The translations under genes were made by a program, and so were the position numbers. Below the pieces are notes generated by a model. That model was not told the DNA's origin. It worked only from the letters and a program-made list of their open reading frames with translations, and did no database searches. DNA of 58,127 bases, from NCBI GenBank assembly GCA_030156665.1, contig JASGMB010000012.1, positions 1 to 58,127 on the forward strand, in the 5' to 3' direction. This DNA comes from Clostridiales bacterium. Its GTDB lineage: Bacteria > Bacillota > Clostridia > SK-Y3. Shown one piece after another: positions 36,332 to 45,326 of the stretch. Position 1 is the stretch's first letter. Each line of letters opens with the position of its first letter.

Positions 36332-37081
36332 ATGAAAGATAACAAAGTCTTAGCGACAGTCAATGACAAACCGATTACACAGCAGGATGTAGATGCACTT
36401 TTGCAAAGTTTGGGGCCGCAGAGAGCGATGCAGTTTTATTCGGAAGAGGGACAAAAAAGATTGTTAGATGAATTAATAAGACAAGAATTAATTTATTCTG
36501 ATGCTGTTGATAACGGCGTAGAGAGTGAAGAAGGTTTTAAAAAAGAATTAGCGCAGATGAAAGCAAATCTTTTAAAACAGTATGCGATTAATAAACTTGT
36601 AAATAGTGTAAAGGTAACAGAAGAAGAAGTAATCAATTACTATAATGAGAATAAAGCATTATTTAAAAAGCCGGAAAGCGTTAGAGCCAGTCATATATTA
36701 GTGGATGATGAAGGCAAAGCAGGTGAAATTTTAGAAGAAATCAATAAAGGCCTTACTTTTGAAGATGCAGCTAAAAAATATTCAAAATGTCCTTCAGGTT
36801 CCAAAGGCGGAGATTTGGGAGAATTTACAAGAGGTAAAATGGTACCCGAATTTGAAACAGTAGCTTTTGATATGCAGAAAGATGAAATAAGCCAACCTGT
36901 AAAGACCCAATTTGGATATCACCTGATTAAAGTTGTGGATAAAAAAGAAGCAGGTATTAGTACCCTGGATGAAATAAAGGACCAATTATACCAGCAAGTG
37001 CTAGCTATGAAACAAAATGATATATATATGCGTAAATGTGATGAGCTTAAAAAAACATATGAAGTAAAAGTAAATGGGTAA
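36332..37081 (+). CDS. parvulin-type peptidyl-prolyl isomerase, cytoplasmic
   Basis: A 249-residue protein with a SurA/PrsA-like N-terminal chaperone region and a rotamase domain (VRASHILVDDEGKA, YSKCPSGSKGGDLGEF, FDMQKDEISQPVKTQFGYHLIKV). Unlike PrsA it has no signal peptide or lipobox, so it should fold proteins inside the cell, or be the short clostridial parvulin seen near metabolic genes. AAAGGAGAG precedes the ATG. A terminator (37101-37133) follows. Confidence 0.93.
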   Translation: MKDNKVLATVNDKPITQQDVDALLQSLGPQRAMQFYSEEGQKRLLDELIRQELIYSDAVDNGVESEEGFKKELAQMKANLLKQYAINKLVNSVKVTEEEVINYYNENKALFKKPESVRASHILVDDEGKAGEILEEINKGLTFEDAAKKYSKCPSGSKGGDLGEFTRGKMVPEFETVAFDMQKDEISQPVKTQFGYHLIKVVDKKEAGISTLDEIKDQLYQQVLAMKQNDIYMRKCDELKKTYEVKVNG

Positions 37082-37100
37082 ATGGTAGTATAGTCCACAT

Positions 37101-37135
37101 AAAACCTCCAGCAAAAGATTTGCTAGAGGTTTTAT
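37101..37135 (+). terminator. terminator of the parvulin gene
   Basis: AAAACCTC-CAGCAAA and TTTGCT-AGAGGTTTT. A family A repeat starts right after it. Confidence 0.85.
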
Positions 37136-37138
37136 TAT

Positions 37139-37222
37139 GAAGCGAAGCGTAATATCAAGACAATCTACCTTAATTTTTTGTGCCGAAAGGCACATCAATT
37201 CGCCGAAGACGATTGTTTTATT
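37139..37222 (+). repeat. dispersed structured repeat, family A, copy 4
   Basis: GAAGCGAAGCGTAATATCAA to CGATTGTTTTATT. The TGTGCC-GAAA-GGCACA hairpin is intact and the outer stem has one G-U change. Confidence 0.88.
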
Positions 37223-37242
37223 ATCTCTTTTAGTACTGAATC

Positions 37243-38118
37243 TTATTCTAAAATTTGATAACTACTTGAAATAACGGGAGCTTTCAAGTTTGGTAGTATT
37301 CGCTCTATTAATACACCTTCCCTTACCGGATAGTCGTAACCAAAAGTAGCACGGATAGCCATTGATACAAATTGAACGGCCCGGTCCAGTGCAATAGGCA
37401 GACTGTCACCCTCCAGCAGGCTACCTGCCAATACACTGGTAAAAATATCACCAGTCCCGGGATAATTAGCGGGAATATAATCACAGGATACTTTCCAAAA
37501 TCTTTTATCTTTTGCATTGTAAGCTACAACAGCGGTTTTATTTTTAGATAGATTATCTGGAACACTTGTGATAATTACCGTCTTAGGCCCTTTGTCCGCC
37601 AGGCGGAGAAGCCATGATTTTAACTTGGTTTCCTCCATGTGTTCAGGATAGGATTCATTAAGAAGGAAAGCGGCTTCGGTAATATTCGGGGTAATAATAT
37701 CGGCATAGCGGATGAGCTCCCCCATTCTTTGAATCATCTCATCGCCAAAGGTATCATAAGTCTTGCCATCATCGCCCAGAACCGGATCAACTATTACCAG
37801 TTGATCTTCCTGATGAAAAGTTTTAATAAAATCTGCCACAATAGAAATTTGGCGTGGTGACCCTAGAAAACCACTATATATACAATTAAAACGTATATTT
37901 AAACTTTTCCAGTGTTCTAGAAAACCTTCCATATGGTCGGTGAGATCAACAAATGTATAATTTTCAAATCCTCCGGTATGCGTGGAAAGCACTGCTGTGG
38001 GAAGAGGGCACACTTGCATCCCCATAGCAGATAAAATAGGAATGATTACTGTTAAAGAACAACGTCCAAACCCAGAAAGGTCGTGTATTGCTGCAATTCT
38101 CGGTATAATATTTTTCAT
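37243..38118 (-). CDS. pyridoxine/pyridoxamine kinase
   Basis: A 291-residue ribokinase-like enzyme phosphorylating vitamin B6 vitamers to make PLP precursors. It has HDLSGFGRCSLTVIIPILSAMG at the start, VVDPVLGDDGKTYDTFG and the terminal NYPGTGDIFTSVLAG with the catalytic Asp. The ATG at 38118 is chosen because AAGGAG lies seven bases upstream; the frame is open for 35 more codons without a site. It is convergent with the parvulin gene. Confidence 0.93.
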   Translation of the reverse strand: MKNIIPRIAAIHDLSGFGRCSLTVIIPILSAMGMQVCPLPTAVLSTHTGGFENYTFVDLTDHMEGFLEHWKSLNIRFNCIYSGFLGSPRQISIVADFIKTFHQEDQLVIVDPVLGDDGKTYDTFGDEMIQRMGELIRYADIITPNITEAAFLLNESYPEHMEETKLKSWLLRLADKGPKTVIITSVPDNLSKNKTAVVAYNAKDKRFWKVSCDYIPANYPGTGDIFTSVLAGSLLEGDSLPIALDRAVQFVSMAIRATFGYDYPVREGVLIERILPNLKAPVISSSYQILE

Positions 38119-38286
38119 AACAATCTCCTTAACAATAGCAGTTTTAATGGATTCACATAGTCCATTGTATAAAATTATATGCATACCATCAAGACTAATT
38201 TTTAAAATCGTTGACCATTTCATTTATTGTAATTTCTCTTACATTCTGCACATATAATTCTATGAGTAGGTTGTGGGAGGAATGGT

Positions 38287-39429
38287 ATGTTTATAGTAAT
38301 TACTGTAAAAAAGACTTTATTATTGTTAATAGGAATCATTGCCATGCTTATCATTGGTATTTGTATAATATCCATATATCAGCTTTCACCAACTACATCC
38401 AGTAGTTTTGTTAATGTGGGGCAAGAAGAACTTTCAGAGGTAATACAGGACATTTTTGAAATAAGAAACAAAGCACTGCTTACAAAAGATTTAGAGACAA
38501 TAAAAGCGCTTTATGATACACAAAAAAAGTATGGAAGATGGGCTTATGAGCATGAAGTAAAAAAAATGAAATATCTTCATAAATGGTCTGATAAGCAAGG
38601 TGTAAAGTTTACCGATATTACGTCAAAATTAGTCATTAGATATATTAAGGAAAAAAATAATGGATTTTCCGTTAACTTTATAGCTTCAACAGAATATAGA
38701 TATGTGTACGAGAATGAAGCTGAGAAAGTGAATATTTTTAGAATAGGAACATATCATTCGATAGACCTTAGCAAAAAAGAAGAGGACATGGATGAAGAAG
38801 CAAAATGGCTAATATCAAGGGAGTGGTATACCGACCCTTTTGCCGACTCACTTAATTTAAATGATATAAAGACGGAGGAAATAAAAAAACATATTCTATC
38901 CGGCAAGCCCAGAGATTTTTCTGATTTAAGTAAAAGAAGGATAGATGCTGTTCAATATGCAGATAGATATTGCGGTGCAGCCAGTGATGGAAAATACGGA
39001 TTTGCGTATAATAAAAAGTATAAAGATTATAATCCTGCCGGAGGCGATTGTGCAAATTTTGCTTCTCAAATACTATATGAAGGTGGTAAGTTTAAAAAGA
39101 CATATACCTGGAATTATGATAAAGACGGCAGCAGAGCATGGGTGAATGCGCAGGCCTTTAAAGACTATATGCTGTACAGCGGGAGAGCATCTCGTATCGC
39201 TTACGGCACATATAACCAGGTTTATAAAGCTTCCTATAAATTGCAGCCCGGAGACTTTATTGCGTATGAAAAGAATGGGAAAGTTACTCACATTTCTGTT
39301 GTGACAGGAGCAGATTCCAAAGGATATATTTTGGTAAATTGTCATAATTCGGATAGATATAGAGTGCCATGGGACCTAGGTTGGAGTAATAAAGGGATAA
39401 AATTTTGGTTAATACATGTTCATTATTAA
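38287..39429 (+). CDS. membrane-anchored amidase-domain protein
   Basis: A 380-residue protein with an N-terminal membrane helix (about residues 8-31), a central helical/alpha-beta region with no recognisable motif, and a C-terminal papain-like amidase domain (Amidase_6 type): YNPAGGDCANFASQIL with the probable catalytic Cys, then GKVTHISVVTG with the His and an Asn in LVNCHNSDRY. Such domains are found in clostridial secreted proteins that probably cut peptidoglycan or peptide amide bonds. ATG follows GGGAGG. It is monocistronic. Confidence 0.88.
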   Translation: MFIVITVKKTLLLLIGIIAMLIIGICIISIYQLSPTTSSSFVNVGQEELSEVIQDIFEIRNKALLTKDLETIKALYDTQKKYGRWAYEHEVKKMKYLHKWSDKQGVKFTDITSKLVIRYIKEKNNGFSVNFIASTEYRYVYENEAEKVNIFRIGTYHSIDLSKKEEDMDEEAKWLISREWYTDPFADSLNLNDIKTEEIKKHILSGKPRDFSDLSKRRIDAVQYADRYCGAASDGKYGFAYNKKYKDYNPAGGDCANFASQILYEGGKFKKTYTWNYDKDGSRAWVNAQAFKDYMLYSGRASRIAYGTYNQVYKASYKLQPGDFIAYEKNGKVTHISVVTGADSKGYILVNCHNSDRYRVPWDLGWSNKGIKFWLIHVHY

Positions 39430-39466
39430 CATATAATTGAAGAATAGATAAGGTAGAAAAATAGTC

Positions 39467-39504
39467 TTAAAATCCTCATTTCTCAAATGAAGTGAGGATT
39501 TTAA
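39467..39504 (+). terminator. terminator of the amidase gene
   Basis: TTAAAATCCTCA and TGAGGATTTTAA are perfect 12-bp arms. The remaining space to 39738 is A/T-rich with no gene. Confidence 0.8.
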
Positions 39505-39738
39505 ATTATCAGTGGTTATAAAATAGGTTGAAAACAACAAAAACATTTAGTAGAATTTTTATAGACTATAAAAGGGGATGTACATAATAGTTAAAAAAAT
39601 TTTTTTTTAATGACGATGCGTCAAGGCAATATGAATAGCATTTATCTTAATATATCTAAAAAATAGTTTAGAGATTTAACGGGGCATTTCTCCAAGAGGA
39701 GTGTTTCCATATCTTAAAAAATAGAAAAGGTGTGGCGT

Positions 39739-41688
39739 ATGAGCAGAATTTTTAACGGAAAAGAAGTAGAATTGCTGGCACCGGCAGGAACATTTGAGAT
39801 TTTTAAACAAATTATATCCAGTGGCGCAGACGCAGTTTATTTGGGTGGGAAGAAGTTTAATATGCGAATGCATAGAAAAGACTATAACCTGTCTGATGAA
39901 GAAATTGATGAAGCTGTATCTATTGCGCATTCGTTGGGGAAGAAAGTTTACATTACCTTTAATAATATGTTAAGCGATACCGAGATAGATGAAGCAAAGA
40001 ATTTTTTACTATTTTTACAAAAGGTGCAGCCTGATGCACTCATTATTCAGAATATGGGTGTTTTGGCAGTAATTAAGGAGTTGGAGCTGGATATTCCTCT
40101 GCATGCCAGCGTGATGATGAATGTTCACAATCAAGCAATGATTGATAAATTACAGGATTTAGGCATTTCCCGCGTAGTAATGTCTAGAGAAATAAGTCTT
40201 GAAACCATTCACCGATTTTCCCAATCAACATCGATGGAATTTGAATATTTTGTACATGGTGATATGTGTGTTGCCCATGGTGCCCAGTGTTTATACAGTG
40301 GTGTGCTTTTCGGCAAAAGTAGTAACCGAGGTCTCTGTATGAAGCCTTGCCGATGGCCGTTTCGAGTGAAAGGGCAAGGTTTTGAAACGAAAAAGTTTGA
40401 ATATCATTTGGCAGTGAAAGATATGTGTATGTATAGACATATTCCTGCGTTAATAAATGCGGGAGTAAATTCTTTTAAAGTGGAAGGTAGGATGCGTGAT
40501 AGTCAGTATCTTATCTCGATATTGAATATATACCGGAAAGCTATTGATAGATATTTAGATGACCCTACGGGCTACTATGTGGATGAAGAAGATTTTAGAA
40601 TATTGTATGATACAAGGGTAAGAAATCTATCTACATGCTATGCGTTCAAAATTCCAGGGAAATCAAATATAGATTTAAGTGGTGAACGGGAGCCTAGAAT
40701 ATTTAGTAATGCAGTAGAAGAATTTGAAATTCATGCCGATAGAATTCAACAGATCAGAGACAGTGTACCTCAAGGGAAAGGGGTACGTCCGTTATTAACT
40801 GTAAAAGTAAATAATATGGAAGCCTTAAAACAAGCTGTAGATAACGGTGCAGATGAAATTTATATGGCCGGTGAAGTGTTTAGAACGGATAGACCTTTCA
40901 CGAAAGAGCAATTCAAAGAAGCTGTTTGGTATGGTAAAGATAAAAAAGTATACCTGTCTCTACCTAGAATGATGTTTGACCGTCAATTTGCCGATTATAA
41001 AAACTTATTGGAAGAATGGCAGGGATTAGGCATCAAGGGTATTGTTATTACCAATCTTGGAGCGGCAGCAGCGTTTCAAGATAGCAATATGGATTTGATA
41101 GGTGACTATTCACTTAATTGTTATAATAGTAAAGATGTGCAGTTATATCATCAGGAAGGACTATGCAGAATAACAATATCCGTTGAGGCACCATGGCAGG
41201 TATTGAAAGAAACTTTAAAACGCTGTAAGGCACCTGTGGAAATGATTGTACAGGGAGCACCGGTAGTAATGTACATGGAACATTGTGTATATGCCTCCCA
41301 GTACGATGTTGAAGATATCACAGATGATGCTGGTTTTACAGCTCAAGACTGCTGTCAGGATTTTTGTAAAAATGGAATTCTTCATTTGATTGATGAACAG
41401 GGATGCGAACATCCGGTGTTTTCAGATCAGTACTGTAGGAATCATATCGTTACTTCTAAAGACGTGTGTTTACTGCCACTTTTGAAAGAATTGTGCGCGT
41501 TAGGAGTGAAAGCCGTAAGAATAGAAGGACAACATTATCAGCCGGATGTTTTGGGGAAAGTGGTTTCAATATATAGAAATGCAATTGACAGCATTCATGA
41601 AGGAAAAGAGACGGATGGTGATTTGATAAAACAGTTAAAGCAAATTACCGGTAGAGGACAAAGTAGCGGAGCATTAAATTATGATTGA
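39739..41688 (+). CDS. U32-family peptidase-like protein (RNA hydroxylation group)
   Basis: A 649-residue protein with the U32 start ELLAPAGTFEIFKQIISSGADAVYLGG, HASVMMNVHNQ and a cysteine cluster (GDMCVAHGAQCLYSG, GLCMKPCRWPF) that can bind an Fe-S cluster. The second half (about residues 355-649) repeats a TIM-barrel-like pattern and has another Cys-rich stretch, AQDCCQDFCKNG. Relatives RlhA and TrhP hydroxylate rRNA or tRNA; the older collagenase label is doubtful. ATG 39739 follows AAAAGGTG. It is followed by an aminotransferase gene 15 nt later, so the two form an operon. Confidence 0.88.
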   Translation: MSRIFNGKEVELLAPAGTFEIFKQIISSGADAVYLGGKKFNMRMHRKDYNLSDEEIDEAVSIAHSLGKKVYITFNNMLSDTEIDEAKNFLLFLQKVQPDALIIQNMGVLAVIKELELDIPLHASVMMNVHNQAMIDKLQDLGISRVVMSREISLETIHRFSQSTSMEFEYFVHGDMCVAHGAQCLYSGVLFGKSSNRGLCMKPCRWPFRVKGQGFETKKFEYHLAVKDMCMYRHIPALINAGVNSFKVEGRMRDSQYLISILNIYRKAIDRYLDDPTGYYVDEEDFRILYDTRVRNLSTCYAFKIPGKSNIDLSGEREPRIFSNAVEEFEIHADRIQQIRDSVPQGKGVRPLLTVKVNNMEALKQAVDNGADEIYMAGEVFRTDRPFTKEQFKEAVWYGKDKKVYLSLPRMMFDRQFADYKNLLEEWQGLGIKGIVITNLGAAAAFQDSNMDLIGDYSLNCYNSKDVQLYHQEGLCRITISVEAPWQVLKETLKRCKAPVEMIVQGAPVVMYMEHCVYASQYDVEDITDDAGFTAQDCCQDFCKNGILHLIDEQGCEHPVFSDQYCRNHIVTSKDVCLLPLLKELCALGVKAVRIEGQHYQPDVLGKVVSIYRNAIDSIHEGKETDGDLIKQLKQITGRGQSSGALNYD

Positions 41689-41703
41689 GGGAGGCTGTAA
41701 TAA

Positions 41704-42999
41704 ATGTTAAATCGTTATATAGGCCCAGATAAAATTTTAGAAAAAAAGAAAGAATACCTAATACCCTGTTCTTATCATTTCTATCATCATCCTCCTCAAA
41801 TAGTGAAAGGGGATATGCAGTATCTGTATGACAGCGAAGGGAAAAGGTATATTGATTTTTTTGCCGGTGTATCAGTCATGAATTGTGGACATTGTAATCC
41901 CGAAATACTGGAAAAGACGATAGATCAGATGAAAACACTTCAACACACTACTACCATATATCTTACCCAGCCTATTGTAGATTTGGCGGAAAAACTGGCG
42001 CATCTCACCCCTGGCAATCTAAAAAGAACATTCTTTTGCGGTACGGGGACGGAAGCCAATGAAGGTGCATTACTTTTAGCCAAATTACATACTAAAAAAA
42101 GTGAATTTTTATCCATGTATAATGGTCTGCACGGGAGAACACATCTTACCATGAGTGTAACGGGACTGGGCATGTGGAGAACTGATCCAAATCCTGCCGG
42201 TGGCATTAGCTTTGTACCAAATCCTTATTGTTATCGGTGTCCATATAAATCATCATCCGAAGAATGCGGCCTGGAATGTGTAAGTCAAGTAGAAGCAGTT
42301 ATAAAGAAGACCACTTCGGGAAATGTAGCTGCTATGATCGCGGAACCTATTCAGGGCAATGGAGGCATTATTACACCACCGCTGCATTATTTTAAGGCAC
42401 TAAAAGAGGTGTTACATAAATATGGCATTCTACTTGTCATTGATGAAATTCAAACAGGTTTTGCAAGAACCGGAAAGATGTTTGCAATAGAGCATTACGG
42501 TGTAGAGCCAGATGTTATGACTATGGCGAAAGCTTTAGGGAATGGTGTGCCTATTGCAGCCTATACGACAACGGATGAAATTGCATCTTCTTTTACTCGA
42601 CCATCAGCCTCTACATTGGGTGGTAATCCGGTGTCAGCTACTGCTGGTATTGCTGTACTTGAATATATTGAAGAGAATAAATTATGCCAGAGAGCGGAAA
42701 ATTTGGGTAAAAAATTAAAGCAGGGTTTAATAGAGTTGAAAGAGAAGTATAAAATGATCGGTGACGTCAGAGGGATGGGTCTTATGATCGGAGCTGAGTT
42801 GGTAAGAGAGGGAAAAGAACCGGCTGTGAAAGAAACAGATTTAATACTTGAATTTTTAAAAGACAAAGGGATTCTGATTGGGAAAAACGGTGCAGACCGG
42901 AATGTTCTTGCTTTTCAACCTCCGCTGGTTATTACAGAAGAAGATGTAGCGGCATTATTATATCACCTTGATGAAGCACTTAAAAAAATAAAGGGATAA
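41704..42999 (+). CDS. class III PLP-dependent aminotransferase (AGXT2-like)
   Basis: A 431-residue enzyme with YLYDSEGKRYIDFFAGVSVMNCGH, GTGTEANEGAL, LLVIDEIQTGFARTG and the PLP lysine K276 in MAKALGNG. An extra Cys-containing segment (YCYRCPYK...ECGLECV) is typical of alanine:glyoxylate aminotransferase 2-like members. The amino donor and acceptor cannot be fixed from sequence. It starts 15 nt after the U32 gene with GAGGGAGG upstream. A hairpin GGCTTATAG/CTATAAGCC at 43008-43074 follows. Confidence 0.93.
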   Translation: MLNRYIGPDKILEKKKEYLIPCSYHFYHHPPQIVKGDMQYLYDSEGKRYIDFFAGVSVMNCGHCNPEILEKTIDQMKTLQHTTTIYLTQPIVDLAEKLAHLTPGNLKRTFFCGTGTEANEGALLLAKLHTKKSEFLSMYNGLHGRTHLTMSVTGLGMWRTDPNPAGGISFVPNPYCYRCPYKSSSEECGLECVSQVEAVIKKTTSGNVAAMIAEPIQGNGGIITPPLHYFKALKEVLHKYGILLVIDEIQTGFARTGKMFAIEHYGVEPDVMTMAKALGNGVPIAAYTTTDEIASSFTRPSASTLGGNPVSATAGIAVLEYIEENKLCQRAENLGKKLKQGLIELKEKYKMIGDVRGMGLMIGAELVREGKEPAVKETDLILEFLKDKGILIGKNGADRNVLAFQPPLVITEEDVAALLYHLDEALKKIKG

Positions 43000-43002
43000 A
43001 AT

Positions 43003-43082
43003 AAAAAGGCTTATAGTGTTCATACAATTGGCATGCGAGATGTATTAAAATGTCGATTATGTGAGCTATAAGCCATTTCTTT
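43003..43082 (+). terminator. long hairpin after the aminotransferase gene
   Basis: GGCTTATAG (43008-43016) pairs with CTATAAGCC (43066-43074), with A-runs before and T-rich sequence after. Confidence 0.6.
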
Positions 43083-43289
43083 ATTGGTGAATGGATACAA
43101 TAGAATATATAACCTATTTTTTTATTTATTGTAAGATGGTATAATTAATTTATAAAAATTATCTAGCAAACGTATTTTTTACAGTTGCGAATATCCTTTT
43201 ATACCTTTACAGTTAATTTAATTCTAATTTTTTTATTAAAGAAAATAGTTGGCTGAGTTAGTAGATTATGCAAAAAGGAGATGTATTGC

Positions 43290-43451
43290 ATGGATAACGA
43301 AAGAGAAAACTTAAAAAGAAACATAGAAACAATGCAAAGCCAGCTTAATAAACTTATTGAGATTGAAGGACCTCTTTCAAGCAAAATCTTAGAATTGAGT
43401 AAGCAGTTAGATCGTTTAATATTAAAATATATGAAGCGTTCAAACGTATAA
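43290..43451 (+). CDS. Spo0E-like aspartyl-phosphate phosphatase
   Basis: A 53-residue peptide (MDNERENLKRNIETMQSQLN...) with the Spo0E-family helix pair and signature LSKQLDRLILKY, close to the S-x-x-LD-x-LI consensus. Family members dephosphorylate Spo0A~P to restrain sporulation. AAAAGGAG precedes the ATG by nine bases. It lies just before the YtrH/YtrI-type sporulation genes. Too short for many ORF callers. Confidence 0.85.
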   Translation: MDNERENLKRNIETMQSQLNKLIEIEGPLSSKILELSKQLDRLILKYMKRSNV

Positions 43452-43575
43452 AAAGTAATAAAAGCTTCACTAATATAATACCTTATATATAAAGAATGAA
43501 AAATTCTTTAAATGGTATATCCAATAACTATTTAATTTTTATAATGTAATAAAAGGTATAAGATAAGGTGATATA

Positions 43576-43914
43576 GTGGTTTTTTTTATTAATAACCTCA
43601 TATACAACTTTTTAATAGCCTTTGGAGTAATTATTGGTGCTAGCAGCTTTGCCGGAATAGGTGCCTTAATTAATGACCAACCCCCTTTAAAAACAATGTT
43701 TGATGTAGCACGCTCAATAAAAATATGGGCTGTAGCCGTTGCTTTGGGAGGTACTTTTTCTTCATTTCAGGTAATAGAAGATGGTTTATTTAAAGGGGAA
43801 ATCAAATCGGTCATTAAGCAAATGGCATATATTGTTACTGCTTTTATTGGTGCTAATGTGGGTTACAGCGTGATTAAATTAATCCAAAGGTGTGGAGAAG
43901 TATGGATGAAATAA
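43576..43914 (+). CDS. ytrH: YtrH-family sporulation membrane protein
   Basis: A 112-residue protein with three membrane segments, a glycine-rich IGASSFAGIGALIND and a C-terminal VGYSVIKLI. It matches YtrH, a mother-cell protein needed for efficient spore formation. The start is GTG at 43576 after AAGGTG. It overlaps the next gene by 13 nt, the same order as ytrH-ytrI in Bacillus. Confidence 0.9.
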   Translation: MVFFINNLIYNFLIAFGVIIGASSFAGIGALINDQPPLKTMFDVARSIKIWAVAVALGGTFSSFQVIEDGLFKGEIKSVIKQMAYIVTAFIGANVGYSVIKLIQRCGEVWMK

Positions 43915-44384
43915 AAAAATCTAAGTTAAAATTTATTTTATGTTTACTGACAGGTATGGTAATAGGAGTGTTAATAGGCATCACAGGATTAAATGCACTG
44001 GTTAGTTACAGAATTGATCAGTACCATAAGAAAATTAGGTCACTCGAGACAGTTATTGAAGATAATAATGTCCGACTGAAAAAATTCGAGGAATCTATGA
44101 AAAATAGAAATAAGTTTATACTCAAAGACATAGAAATTTTTTTGTTGTACGACGGAGATGATATGGAAAAAATATCACTGGAAAAACATATCAAGGAAAA
44201 GTATAATATGTTATTGGGTAAAGAGGTAAAAAACATTGACATTGAAATGGTTGCAGAAGTAATAGATAAAAGAATTATGAGAATAGATGAAAACGAATAC
44301 AAATTAAAAGTAACAAGATTAATGTTATCCGATGTATTAAAAATTTGGGTTGAAGTAAATGTGAAGGTAATGAGCAGTGAATAG
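43902..44384 (+). CDS. YtrI-like sporulation membrane protein
   Basis: A 160-residue protein with one N-terminal membrane helix (about residues 8-30), a coiled-coil stretch (about 38-60) and an alpha/beta tail. Sequence similarity to YtrI is not obvious; the call rests on topology, size and its position overlapping ytrH. ATG 43902 follows GGAGAAG closely. A terminator shared with the convergent protease gene follows. Confidence 0.65.
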   Translation: MDEIKKSKLKFILCLLTGMVIGVLIGITGLNALVSYRIDQYHKKIRSLETVIEDNNVRLKKFEESMKNRNKFILKDIEIFLLYDGDDMEKISLEKHIKEKYNMLLGKEVKNIDIEMVAEVIDKRIMRIDENEYKLKVTRLMLSDVLKIWVEVNVKVMSSE

Positions 44385-44424
44385 TGGGTTGTAGGTAGTG
44401 CAACAAAATACCTACAACCCATTA
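44385..44424. terminator. bidirectional terminator
   Basis: TGGGTTGTAGGTA and TACCTACAACCCA are perfect 13-bp arms between convergent genes. Confidence 0.85.
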
Positions 44425-44430
44425 TTTGTA

Positions 44431-45069
44431 TTATAGTTTTAATAATGTAAATAATCCATCGTATAAACTACTTACTACCGGTAGAATTACGTATGATGCC
44501 ACAGGAGTAATAAGAATAATGAGTAATATGAATCTGCTGAAATATCGTAATCGGTAGAGTTTTTCTCGATTACTGTACGGAACAAAATGAGACAGAACGT
44601 GATATCCATCCAGCGGATATATAGGAAGCAAATTAAAAACAAATAATATCAAGTTTATCCAAACGGTTTGGTAAATAAGTGCTTCAATACCACTGGTAAT
44701 GGTGGTATTGATAAAATAAAACACCCCGGTTATCACAAGTAATTTTAAAAGCACAACAAATAAAAGTGCAATAGCAAAATTTATCATCGGGCCGGCTAAA
44801 GATACAATGATGTCATCCCTTTTTGGATTTTTAAAATTTCTAGGATTCACTTGAACCGGCTTAGCCCAGCCAAATCCTGCAATAATAATAAGAATAAGCC
44901 CCATAATATCAATATGAGGTAAAGGGTCAAGGGTTAATCTTCCTTGAGACCTAGGTGTTGAGTCACCCAATCGATCGGCTGCAAAGGCATGTGCAAATTC
45001 GTGAAAAGCGAATCCTATAAAAATCCCCGGTAAAGATAATAATATACTCATAGGATTAATATGAAACAT
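44431..45069 (-). CDS. site-2 protease family zinc metalloprotease (M50)
   Basis: A 212-residue intramembrane protease with HEFAHAFAADRLGD (HExxH zinc motif in the first third), a multi-helix fold and NLLPIYPLDGYHVL (third zinc ligand Asp). It matches the short YwhC/Rip-like M50 group without PDZ domain. The ATG at 45069 is preferred because AGGAGA immediately precedes an earlier in-frame ATG and is correctly spaced only for this one. The substrate is unknown; sporulation or envelope-stress roles are possible from context. Confidence 0.9.
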   Translation of the reverse strand: MFHINPMSILLSLPGIFIGFAFHEFAHAFAADRLGDSTPRSQGRLTLDPLPHIDIMGLILIIIAGFGWAKPVQVNPRNFKNPKRDDIIVSLAGPMINFAIALLFVVLLKLLVITGVFYFINTTITSGIEALIYQTVWINLILFVFNLLPIYPLDGYHVLSHFVPYSNREKLYRLRYFSRFILLIILITPVASYVILPVVSSLYDGLFTLLKL

Positions 45070-45088
45070 ATACATTCTCCTTTAATTT

Positions 45089-45218
45089 ATATCAAAATCT
45101 TCGATTTTATTCTTCGAGGCAAGCCTCGAAGTTATTTAATAGGCAGATTTTGATGAAACTTTGTGCGGCATTCATCTTACCCACAAGCGGGCAAGTTTTC
45201 TGCCGCAGTCGTTATAAC
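45089..45218 (-). repeat. dispersed structured repeat, family C, copy 3
   Basis: The minus-strand order and sequence closely match the copy at 24840-24968, including the CTTCGAGGC-TT-GCCTCGAAG hairpin and TATCAAAATC/GATTTTGATA ends. It sits in the leader of the M50 gene. Confidence 0.88.
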
Positions 45219-45326
45219 ATAATGGAATAGTATCATATAATTTTTATAAGTGCAATTGAATGGAGCTGGAAATTTTATCTTTTTCTGATGAGGAAGATTA
45301 ATATTTAAAATGAATGGAGGAATACC

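Noticed and set aside
39739-41688. Secreted collagenase
   Set aside because: The U32 family label is historical. There is no signal peptide, and the Cys cluster fits RNA-modifying relatives better.
43576-44384. Phage holin-like pair
   Set aside because: Two small overlapping membrane proteins can look like holins, but the first matches YtrH, the order matches ytrH-ytrI and a Spo0E-like gene precedes.
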